A stretch of DNA of 12,340 nucleotides, from assembly GCA_037383845.1 (NCBI GenBank), contig JARRON010000069.1, positions 1 through 12,340 of the forward strand, given 5' to 3'. The DNA comes from JARRON01 sp037383845. GTDB lineage: Bacteria > Pseudomonadota > Gammaproteobacteria > Steroidobacterales > XN24. This document shows, in pieces, positions 1 to 7,071 of this stretch (position 1 is the first letter of the stretch; every line of letters starts with the position of its first letter). The notes under the pieces are model-generated. The model saw only the letters and a program-made list of their open reading frames with translations. It ran no database searches and was not told the origin of the DNA. The translations under genes were made by a program, and so were the position numbers.

Positions 1-2970
1 CGCACCCGCGACGGGCGGCTCGATCTGGATCGTCAGGTCAGCAAACCCGGCGATCCCCGAGGTGTCGACCGTGAAATTCAGGGTGTCGTAGGCCGTCAGG
101 TCCACGCCCCCGAAATTCAGCACCGCACCGCCAAAGAAGGCGCCGGTGTCCTGGTAATCGATGGACAGAACCACGTCGCCCTCGAACGCCGGGATCGCCG
201 TGCTGTTGGGGTCGGCCACCGTGTTGTTGCCGGTGAAATCGATACTGTTGGTGATGCTGGTGATGGCAATCGTCGTTTCCGTCGCCGTCTCCGTGAACAC
301 ACCCGCCGTGCCAGGACCGTGATCGGCCGCATCGCTGCACTCGGCGCTGCCAAGGAAGCGGATATCGTCGAAGTAGACGATGTTGTCCTCGGTGCGGGTC
401 GCGAAATCCGGGAACAGCACGAAACCCGCGATGTCCGTCGACTCCGGCTCGCCGATCTTGACCGAGAAGTCGAAACTCAACTCCTCCCACTGGCTCGTCA
501 CCGTATTGGCGACCCTGATCTCGCCCGTCGAGGCCGCCGTGCCCGTCTCGAACTTGATGCCGACGTCACTGACCACCGGCTTCCATACCTTGATCTTCAC
601 GCAGCTGTTGCTCGCATCGAGCGTAAAGGTCGGCAGGTCCAGCGTGACCGCGCCGGCGAACGGCTGTCCACCCGCGCGAGCCGTGAACTCCGCCACGTTC
701 GCCGATGTGTTCGCGCCGCTCGCATCCGGGTTGGCGATTACCATGATCGGCGGATTGTCCGCGTTCTCGAACACCGTCCAGGCAAAGGCCTGACCCAGCC
801 CCTCCGGCTCGAAGTCCACGGGACCAAGTGGCACGTCGACAGGGCAGCCTTCGCTCGACTGCTCGATGTCGTCGTAATAGAAGGTCCAGTTGTCCGGATC
901 GTTCTCCGCGTCACCGACAACGCCCAGGTCGAAGAAGATCGAAATTCCCGTGACGGGCTCGCCGGCAGTGTCGCCGGTGAAGTCGAAGCAAAGATCCTGC
1001 CATTCGCTGCCGCCGCTGTGCCTGGCGGGGCGCTCCTTGGCCGGGTCGCCTTCCAGCTTGAACAGCACCGGAACTTCCCGCTGCGACCAGACCTTCATAC
1101 GGAAGGTTTCGCCCAGGCTCCAGTCCACGCCTTCCGGCAGCGCCAGCGTGCTGCCGCCGAAGTCCGCGACGGCAAACTTCTGCATCTGGACCACCTGGCC
1201 GCTGGTGTTGATCCCGCCCGGCACCGGGTTCTCGATCACCGTCGAGACGCCGCCGCCGAAGCCGCCGTCAGGCCCGAAGTCGAACGCAGAGGGATCACCC
1301 TCGAAGTCCACCGAGACCGGCGTGGGTCCGGAGACCTCACCACTGAAGCCGATGTCCGTGATCAGGTAGGTGAAGGACGCCTCCGGCGGGGGGCTGATGG
1401 TCTCGAACAGCAGCCCTTCGCTTACGCCGGCGCCCGGGATGTCGGCGATCGGGATCGACACCTGGTACCAGCCGTTGCCCAGCTCCGTCGCGTAGGGAGA
1501 ACTGGTGACGTTGACGTCCACGTAGGCCGGGTCCGGCAGCAGCTTGACCCGGATCACATCGCCGCTTAGGTCCTTGACCTTGAACTGCAGTGTCTCGTAG
1601 GCCGTGGCAAAGCCGGGCGTGAACCCCAGGTAAGCGAACTGGGCGTTCCAGATCCCGTAGCCGAAACCGGTGGTGACCGACAGGGCCGGGCTGAAATCGA
1701 GGTCGCTGGTGAACGGCTGGATGTCCGCTCCGGAATCAAATGCCGAAATGTCATCGTAGTCCGCGCCGGGAACGAGATCCGGCGTCCCGTCGCGATCAAA
1801 CAGGGTTATGTCCGGGATAATGCCCGGATCAGCAGGCACGAAATCGCCGGTGCCGCTGAAGCCGATGTCCGTCAGCAACATCCTGAACTGTTCTGCAGAC
1901 GAGTCATCGCTTTCAAGCACCAGGCCCGTCGCCTCGGCGGCGCCGCCCAGTACGGCCAGCGGTATGGACACCTGGAACCAGCCGTCGCCGAGTTCCGTGG
2001 CGTAGGCGCTGCTGGTGAGGCTCACGCGGGCGGAGCTGACGCCGTCGAACAGCTTCACGAAGACCACCTGGCCGGGCATTCCCTTGACCTTGAAGTCGAC
2101 GGTCTCGTATCTGCGGAGGAACCCCGCGCGGAAGCCAATGAAGCCCACCTGGGCAATGTTCGCCCCGTAATCCGTACCGCTGAATATCGACAGGACCGGG
2201 CTGTAGGCCTCGTCATCCGCGTAGAGCGGATCGATCACCGAGCCCGAGCCGAACCCGGTCCTTTCCGCGTAATCCTCCGGGATGACGAGGTCAGGGTCGC
2301 CTTCAGACACGTAGAGCCCGGCGTCCGGGATAATGGACGCACCGGGACCGGTGGCGCAGCTTTCAACCTGGGTGATGTCGTCGTAGTAGAAGGTCCAGTT
2401 CTCCGGGTCGGTGTCCGCCTGGCCGAGCGTGCCGTTATCGAAAATAATCGTAAGGGCCACGACGGGCGGCGGCACATTCTGGCCGGTGAAGTCAAAGCAG
2501 AGCTCTTCCCAGGCACTGCCACCCGGATGAGGCTGCTCTTTGGTGAGCCCGCCCTCAGAGTTGCCCTGCTCCTCCAGCTTGAACGACACGGTCACTGGCC
2601 GGGGCGACCAGACCTTGACCCTGTAGGACTCGCCTTCCGAGAAGTCGATAGGCTCTCCGAGATTGAGAAGCGTTCCGCCGAAGACCTCGTCGGGGAATTT
2701 CTGCATCCGCGCGACCCGGTCGCTGGTGTTGATGCCGCTGGCGTCCGGGTTGTCGACGACGATCGTCGCGCCGCCGTTGAAATTCACGATATCAGGCTGA
2801 GGGCACTCGGATTCGAAGTTGATCGAATCGCACGCGTCGGACGACGGCGGCGGCGCCGGCGTGCCGGCGATCGAATCGGGCCCGTTACCCTGACCGCAAG
2901 CCGCCAGGACCAGGGCCGCAGAGATGGCCGCCATTGTGCGGAAGGGACGCAGGGTGGCTAGTGCGTGCAT
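1..2970 (-). CDS. Large multi-module glycan-binding-type lipoprotein (C-terminus beyond the left edge)
   Basis: The frame is open from the ATG at 2970 to base 1 (990 codons, no stop), so the C-terminus lies outside. The N-terminus is a lipoprotein signal: hydrophobic stretch 13-24, lipobox LAAC with Cys25, then a Pro/Ser linker. Then follow repeated beta-sandwich-like modules. Type A lies at about 47-206, 552-709 and 716-878; each has N-P-x-x-x-G-x-N-T-S near its start, K-V-W in the middle and a closing Y/F-D-D-I. Type B lies at about 212-375 and 382-545, with YET-x-x-F-K-V-K, GWYQVSIP-like and TDIGFSG motifs. Type C begins at about 889 and is cut by the edge. No catalytic motif is visible. 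AGAGAG sits 7 nt before the start. The gene follows the GH16 gene by 47 nt with no promoter I can see, so the two are probably co-transcribed. A role in binding beta-glucan at the envelope is inferred from context. A catalytic domain past base 1 is possible. Confidence 0.85.
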   Translation of the reverse strand, partial: MHALATLRPFRTMAAISAALVLAACGQGNGPDSIAGTPAPPPSSDACDSINFESECPQPDIVNFNGGATIVVDNPDASGINTSDRVARMQKFPDEVFGGTLLNLGEPIDFSEGESYRVKVWSPRPVTVSFKLEEQGNSEGGLTKEQPHPGGSAWEELCFDFTGQNVPPPVVALTIIFDNGTLGQADTDPENWTFYYDDITQVESCATGPGASIIPDAGLYVSEGDPDLVIPEDYAERTGFGSGSVIDPLYADDEAYSPVLSIFSGTDYGANIAQVGFIGFRAGFLRRYETVDFKVKGMPGQVVFVKLFDGVSSARVSLTSSAYATELGDGWFQVSIPLAVLGGAAEATGLVLESDDSSAEQFRMLLTDIGFSGTGDFVPADPGIIPDITLFDRDGTPDLVPGADYDDISAFDSGADIQPFTSDLDFSPALSVTTGFGYGIWNAQFAYLGFTPGFATAYETLQFKVKDLSGDVIRVKLLPDPAYVDVNVTSSPYATELGNGWYQVSIPIADIPGAGVSEGLLFETISPPPEASFTYLITDIGFSGEVSGPTPVSVDFEGDPSAFDFGPDGGFGGGVSTVIENPVPGGINTSGQVVQMQKFAVADFGGSTLALPEGVDWSLGETFRMKVWSQREVPVLFKLEGDPAKERPARHSGGSEWQDLCFDFTGDTAGEPVTGISIFFDLGVVGDAENDPDNWTFYYDDIEQSSEGCPVDVPLGPVDFEPEGLGQAFAWTVFENADNPPIMVIANPDASGANTSANVAEFTARAGGQPFAGAVTLDLPTFTLDASNSCVKIKVWKPVVSDVGIKFETGTAASTGEIRVANTVTSQWEELSFDFSVKIGEPESTDIAGFVLFPDFATRTEDNIVYFDDIRFLGSAECSDAADHGPGTAGVFTETATETTIAITSITNSIDFTGNNTVADPNSTAIPAFEGDVVLSIDYQDTGAFFGGAVLNFGGVDLTAYDTLNFTVDTSGIAGFADLTIQIEPPVAGA

Positions 2971-3016
2971 ATGCGAACTCTCTGGAACGAATCTGTTTTG
3001 AATTCGATTCTTGTAC

Positions 3017-5590
3017 TCAATTGATCACGATGGAGACGTTGTCGTAGTAGACATCCGCAAAGCTTCCATCGCCGCCGGTGGTCGCCGTCAACTGCAGCGT
3101 TACGCCGCCTGAGACATCTGCCGTGATCGGGACCGTGAACTCGAAATCGGTCCACGCCTCCGGATCGGCGTCGAGGACAAGCGGACCTCCGCCGAGAATC
3201 TCGTTGCTCGAGGTCCCTTCGCCCTCCACCTCGGTGAAAAACTCCGCGAACGCAACGCCACCGACCCCACAGCTGCCGCGGGCCGAGAAGCTCACGGTGG
3301 CGGTCTGGCCGATGGAAACAGGCGTCAGGTTGGCCTGCTTGATGAGGGAAGCCGTTCCCGGGGTCGTGTTGTTGAGCCGACCGGCGTAGGTGCCCTCCCT
3401 GGGATTGGTCGTGACAACGGTCTGCTCGTCGGGGTCCGCACTGGCCGGGAATAGGGTCCAGCCAGACAGGTCGCCGGTCTCGAATCCACCGTTGACGGCA
3501 ATGTCGCCCTCGCCGCCACCGCCACCGCCGCCGTTACCGTCTGTGGTCGTCAGGTAGATATCGTCGAGGTACAAGGTGCCGGCCAGCAAGACATCACCGT
3601 CGTCACGGGCATTGAAGAAGCCCAGCTTGTTCACGAGGGCCGTATCGACCGCCGTGAAATCAGCCAACGGGATCTCGTAGGTCCGCCAGTTGCCCGAGGT
3701 GGCCACCGGCGTATAGCTCGCCAACGAGACATTTCCGCCCTCGGTGCCCCCGCCGGGCGGCTCGAACTGCACCGTCAGGTTCGCGAAGCCGGTAAACGCC
3801 GAGGTGTCGATGCTGAACTTGAGCGTGTCGTAGGCCGAAACGTCTTCGTCCTCGAACTCGAAGATCGCACCACCGAAACCCTGGCCCTCGCTGTTGTCGG
3901 AGTACGTCAGGGACAGCGACACAAGCCCTTCGAACGGCGGCACCGCGGTGCTGTCCTCGATGGTGACCGTGTTTCCTGCCGAAACGATATTCGTGATCGT
4001 CACGGCGGTTTCAGTGTAGGTCTCCGAATAGATGCCCAGGCCGGTGCCGCCGCCGGTGTCTCCTTCGGCACTGAAGCCGATATCGGTCATCAGGAACGAG
4101 AAGCGCTCGCCCTGGTCGCCGGCGGGTCCGAGCAGGAAGCCGTCGTTGCTGTCGATGAGCGAGCTGAAATCGCTGATCGGGACAGAGACCTGGTACCAGC
4201 CGTTGCCCAGCACGTCGGCGCCCGCATAGTTGGTGATGTCCAGGACCTGGCCGTTGTCGGCGGCGCCGCCGTCGCCCTCGACGAAGAACTTCACTTCGAA
4301 CGTGGCCAGGTTCGACGGGTCACCCTTCACCTTGAAATGCAGCGTCTCGTAGTCCGCTGCGAAGCCAGCGGCATAGCCGGTGAACGCCGCGAAACCGACT
4401 TCCACGTTCCCCGGATCGTAGGCATCGCCGCTGGTCACCCGCAGGACACGCGTGAAGGTCGGGTCGCTGAAGTCGTCGGCAATGACGGCACCGGAACCGA
4501 AATCCTGGATCCCACCGGGAGGCGCCAGGTCTTCGTTCATCGTGTCGGGATCGCTCGCGTACACACCGGCTTCGGGGATGATTCCGGGATCCGTGGGCTC
4601 GACGACGGGCTCGGACTCCTCGCCGGAATACACCCGGACCCAGTCCACCTCCATGGTCGCGGGGAACGGCGTCGAGCCATCCGGCGGGCCGGGGAAGTCG
4701 CCGCCGACGGCGAGGTTCAGCAGGATGTAGAAGGGCTGATCGAAAGGCGCAGGATAGGGTGCGGCATCGCTCTGCCAGGAGTTTTCCACCGCGTACAGGA
4801 TGCCGTCGTAGTACCAGCGGATTTCAGTCTCGTCCCACTCGACCGCATAAGTGCGGAAGTCCGAGGTCACATCGGTGGAGGGGACGTAGGTGTTGGAGGC
4901 AATGATCCGACCGAGATTGCCGCCGCCGTAATGCAGCGTGCCGAAGATCTCGTTGCCGCCACCGGTGCCGCCGGGACCGGGGAACCCATCCAGGTTCACC
5001 GCTTCGAGGATGTCGATCTCGCCGCTGGATGGCCAGTCACCGTATGGGCTGTCCTGGGCCAGCATCCAGAAGGCAGGCCACAGGCCCTGGCCGGACGGCA
5101 GCTTGATGCTTGCCTCGATGCGGCCGTACTTGAACGCGAAGCGGTCACGGGTGTTGATGCGGGCCGAGGTGTAGCCGAAGTTCCCGACCGTCTCCCTGCG
5201 GGCCTCGATCTTGAGCTTTCCGTCCTCGAGCCGCGCATTGTCCGGCAGATACCACTGGCGCTCGTTGTTCCCCCAGCCCGGGATGCCGTACTGGCTGCCG
5301 TCCCCGGATTCGAAGAACCAGACCTCAGGATCGAGCTGGGCGCCGTCGAATTCGTCGCTCCAGACCAGCGTCAGCAGATCCAGGTCGCTGACGGGAAACG
5401 TCTCCGGGATGCTGAGCGTGGGATCGTCGATGTTGAAGTTGGTCCGGGTGGTCGTATCGGCCTCCGGAATAACGATCGTATCGACCTGCTCGAGCGGCTT
5501 GGAACGGTCGCTGCCGTCACAGGCAGATATCAGGCTCACGGCAGCCAAGGTCGCTGCAAACCGCAGCACTCCTCGCGAGCGAAGCATCAT
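3017..5590 (-). CDS. GH16 endo-beta-1,3-glucanase (laminarinase-like) lipoprotein with three accessory modules
   Basis: This 857-residue protein likely cleaves internal beta-1,3 (or mixed beta-1,3/1,4) glucan bonds. I start it at the ATG at 5590, with GGGGA 5 nt upstream; the ATG at 5587 is equally possible. The open frame extends further to a TTG inside the operator, which cannot be the start. The lipobox is ISAC with Cys24, followed by Asp25. The GH16 domain spans about 73-321. It has the E-I-D-I-L-E signature (nucleophile Glu191, Asp193, acid/base Glu196), the ExDxxE spacing typical of laminarinases, plus WPAFWML before it and HYGG after it. Then come a type B module (about 334-509), a type C module (about 517-682), a poly-Gly linker (about 686-695) and a CBM4/9-like module (about 697-857) that opens with NGGFETGDLSGW. 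Types B and C recur in the next gene. The first gene of its unit, it lies under a LacI-type operator. Confidence 0.93.
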   Translation of the reverse strand: MMLRSRGVLRFAATLAAVSLISACDGSDRSKPLEQVDTIVIPEADTTTRTNFNIDDPTLSIPETFPVSDLDLLTLVWSDEFDGAQLDPEVWFFESGDGSQYGIPGWGNNERQWYLPDNARLEDGKLKIEARRETVGNFGYTSARINTRDRFAFKYGRIEASIKLPSGQGLWPAFWMLAQDSPYGDWPSSGEIDILEAVNLDGFPGPGGTGGGNEIFGTLHYGGGNLGRIIASNTYVPSTDVTSDFRTYAVEWDETEIRWYYDGILYAVENSWQSDAAPYPAPFDQPFYILLNLAVGGDFPGPPDGSTPFPATMEVDWVRVYSGEESEPVVEPTDPGIIPEAGVYASDPDTMNEDLAPPGGIQDFGSGAVIADDFSDPTFTRVLRVTSGDAYDPGNVEVGFAAFTGYAAGFAADYETLHFKVKGDPSNLATFEVKFFVEGDGGAADNGQVLDITNYAGADVLGNGWYQVSVPISDFSSLIDSNDGFLLGPAGDQGERFSFLMTDIGFSAEGDTGGGTGLGIYSETYTETAVTITNIVSAGNTVTIEDSTAVPPFEGLVSLSLTYSDNSEGQGFGGAIFEFEDEDVSAYDTLKFSIDTSAFTGFANLTVQFEPPGGGTEGGNVSLASYTPVATSGNWRTYEIPLADFTAVDTALVNKLGFFNARDDGDVLLAGTLYLDDIYLTTTDGNGGGGGGGEGDIAVNGGFETGDLSGWTLFPASADPDEQTVVTTNPREGTYAGRLNNTTPGTASLIKQANLTPVSIGQTATVSFSARGSCGVGGVAFAEFFTEVEGEGTSSNEILGGGPLVLDADPEAWTDFEFTVPITADVSGGVTLQLTATTGGDGSFADVYYDNVSIVIN

Positions 5591-5653
5591 AGGTTTCCCC
5601 TCAGACCACAGAACAGAGCGGAAGAAAACCAGCTCTTTTTTGTAACAGGTCCG

Positions 5654-5683
5654 AGGATAAGCAGAGATTGACAGCGTTGTCAA
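5654..5683 (-). promoter_or_regulatory. Predicted sigma-70 promoter of the GH16 unit
   Basis: Read on the minus strand: TTGACA at 5683-5678 (perfect -35), an 18-nt spacer, then TATCCT at 5659-5654 (4 of 6 matches to the -10 consensus). Transcription would start near 5647, giving a leader of about 57 nt to the ATG at 5590. The -35 box is one half of the operator palindrome, so a bound repressor would cover it. This is sequence inference only. Confidence 0.55.
5668..5683. promoter_or_regulatory. LacI/GalR-type operator, copy 1 (upstream of GH16)
   Basis: TTGACAGCGTTGTCAA is an inverted repeat with TTGACA/TGTCAA arms around a central CG. One central base pair breaks the symmetry. The flanking A (5667) and T (5684) extend it to 18 bp. 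The central CpG and the length fit LacI-family operators in general. It differs by one base from the copy at 12001, which points to one shared regulator. The regulator itself is not in the window. Confidence 0.75.
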
Positions 5684-5700
5684 TTTCGGATGAGAGCACA

Positions 5701-5724
5701 GCGCCCGGACCGTGGTTCGGGCGC
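5701..5724. other. GC-rich hairpin upstream of the GH16 operator
   Basis: Bases 5701-5710 pair with 5715-5724 (ten pairs, one of them G:U) around a CGTG tetraloop. There is no T-run on either side, so it does not meet the usual form of an intrinsic terminator. It lies between the small possible gene and the GH16 promoter, where it could slow transcription reading in from upstream. Confidence 0.4.
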
Positions 5725-5808
5725 CGCGTGGGAGGCGGGATTATTGTCGCCGGGCAGATTCGGCGGGGAATCGGTCGGTCAAGCGGACCCGCTCGATTAA
5801 CAGTGCAA

Positions 5809-5842
5809 CCCCGGGGCCGCGGCAATAGTCCGGGCCCCGGGG
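5809..5842. terminator. Possible terminator-like hairpin after the small gene
   Basis: A perfect 10-bp inverted repeat (CCCCGGGGCC at 5809-5818, GGCCCCGGGG at 5833-5842) has a 14-nt loop. It lies 9 bases past the stop of the small minus-strand open frame, where a terminator would be expected. The minus-strand sequence after it has no clear T-run, so termination is only suggested. Confidence 0.35.
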
Positions 5843-5851
5843 GATGGTCGC

Positions 5852-6121
5852 TCAGGCGGGCGCGAGCACCCCGGCGGGCGGGGGACAGCCGGGGGCGAAA
5901 TACCGGGCGAGAAAGGCCTCGATCCGCCGCGTTCTCCCGCCGGCCCCGGGCTGGCGTTCCCGGCCGGAGGCCTCCCGACGAGCGTCCCTCGCCCGGTTGA
6001 TGCCATCAAGCGGAACCGCAGACGGCGGGACGAAGGAGTTGACCACCGCCATGCCCCGCAGGCTGAACGCGAACGGATCCCGCGTGCGCTTGGCTTCCAG
6101 GTGCATTCTCGACTTCTCCAT
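5852..6121 (-). CDS. Small hypothetical protein, 89 residues
   Basis: I do not recognise this protein. Support for it: an AGAGGAA ribosome-binding site about 10 nt before the ATG at 6121, a promoter-like sequence at 6178-6207, a hairpin just after the stop, and about 85% G or C at third codon positions by my count, as in the neighbouring genes. It is basic and Arg-rich. A hydrophobic patch (about 24-37, GMAVVNSFVPP region) is too short for a clear membrane helix, and no signal peptide or known motif is visible. The C-terminus ends in a Pro/Ala-rich stretch. It lies in the same direction as both flanking units but 118 nt from the LysR remnant, so it is probably a separate unit with no evident link to glucan use. 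High GC also creates chance open frames, so it may not be a gene. Confidence 0.4.
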   Translation of the reverse strand: MEKSRMHLEAKRTRDPFAFSLRGMAVVNSFVPPSAVPLDGINRARDARREASGRERQPGAGGRTRRIEAFLARYFAPGCPPPAGVLAPA

Positions 6122-6177
6122 GACACAGGTTCCTCTTCCGATGACTCCCGCGGACCGGAAGGACCGCGACGCCCGAT

Positions 6178-6207
6178 ACGTTAGGGGCGGGCCCGCGCCC
6201 GCTCAAG
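6178..6207 (-). promoter_or_regulatory. Heat-shock-like (sigma-32-type) or sigma-70 promoter before the small gene
   Basis: On the minus strand, CTTGAGC (6207-6201) is followed by a 13-nt spacer and CCCCTAACGT (6187-6178). This resembles the sigma-32 consensus CTTGAA-N13/14-CCCCAT, with mismatches in both boxes. The same DNA also reads as a weak sigma-70 promoter, TTGAGC-N17-TAACGT. The spacer is itself largely a GGGC/GCCC palindrome. The nearest gene downstream is the small open frame starting at 6121. Confidence 0.35.
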
Positions 6208-6239
6208 CGAAGAAATCTCACGGCAGGGTTGAGAAAAAG

Positions 6240-7071
6240 TCAGGCGCGCTCTGAGAAGTTTTCCAGGATCCACGCCTTCAGGAGGGTGACGGCGGCATCC
6301 CGGGTCCGGTCGCCGCGGACCACCAGGTAGTAGCTCATGTCGGCCACCAGCTCCTCGCGGAACAGGCGCACGATGCTGCCGTACTTGAACCACAGGTCCG
6401 AGATGGGCACCGGCACAAGAGCCGCGCCGATGCCCCGCTCGCAGGCGCGCACCACGGATATCATGGAGTCCAGGCGCGTCACTTTCCCGGCCCCGGGCAG
6501 CTCGATCCCCGAGGAGTCGGACCACTGCTGCCAGGCCTTCGGATACTTCTCGTGCACGATCAGCGGGAAGTCACTGACCACGCGCTTCCCCTTCACCTTG
6601 AGCTTCTGCTTGAAGGCCGGCGATCCGGCAGGCGCCAGTCTCAGGGGAAACAGCAGGTCCGCCTCCGTGTTCGCAGGCGGCTTGCGGAACAGCCGGATGG
6701 CCAGGTCCGCCTCGGGCGGCAGGGTCTCGGGGCTCTCGTCACCGGTCCCGACCTGGATGTCGATGTCCGGATGTGCGGCAGAGAACTCCGTGAGCCGGGG
6801 CACGAAGTACTCGCTTGCGAAGAACGGCTGGACGGCGATCCGGACAGGCCTGTGGACAGCCCCGTGCTTGAATCCGGCCACTACCGTATCCAGCTCCGTG
6901 ATCAGCGGACAGGCCTTCTCGAACAGCGCCCGGCCCACGTCCGTCAGCTTCAGGTCCACTGTTCCGGTCGAAAAGCTGCTGCCCCAGTTCCTGCTCGAGG
7001 TTTTTTATCTGGTGGCTGTCCGCCGACGCCGTGATGAAGAGTTCCTCCGCCGCTTCGCGGAAACTCTCCTG
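6240..7071 (-). pseudogene. LysR-family regulator remnant: start missing, internal frameshift
   Basis: From about 7071 the minus strand encodes, in one frame, the rest of a LysR helix-turn-helix (SFREAAEELF, then SHQIKNLEQELGQQLFDR). At about 6960 it must change frame to continue as VDLKLTDVGRALFEKA and a full effector-binding domain of some 230 residues ending at 6240. That domain looks GcvA-like (RIAVQPFFASEYFVPRL, then RACERGIGAALVP). In intact LysR proteins about six residues separate LF-x-R from L-T-x-x-G; here there are five plus one spare base, which fits a 2-nt deletion. The first roughly 20 residues, including the start codon, are absent, replaced by the end of the GH17 gene. The piece starting at GTG 6959 lacks the DNA-binding domain. 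I read the whole as a dead regulator. A sequencing or assembly error is the alternative. Confidence 0.75.

Noticed and set aside
319..1569. Open plus-strand frame of over 400 codons opposite the module lipoprotein
   Set aside because: It lies antisense to a frame with a clear signal peptide and repeated modules. Its product is Arg/Asp/Val-rich without any recognisable domain, as expected of the complement of GC-rich coding DNA.
4337..5671. Open plus-strand frame of 444 codons opposite the GH16 gene
   Set aside because: The opposite strand encodes an unmistakable GH16 domain. This frame shows no domain, signal or ribosome-binding site and is a shadow of strong third-position GC bias.
5591..5683. 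Longer GH16 start at the TTG at 5683 (31 extra residues)
   Set aside because: That start lies inside the operator and -35 box, and the extra residues would precede the lipoprotein signal peptide. The ATG at 5590 has a ribosome-binding site.
5844..6254. Plus-strand frame of 136 codons in the intergenic area
   Set aside because: It begins on the hairpin arm without a proper ribosome-binding site and opposes the better supported small minus-strand frame. Its product has no recognisable feature.
6240..6959. The GTG at 6959 as the start of an intact 239-residue regulator
   Set aside because: The product would be only the LysR effector domain. The matching helix-turn-helix lies just upstream in another frame, so a broken gene is the simpler reading.
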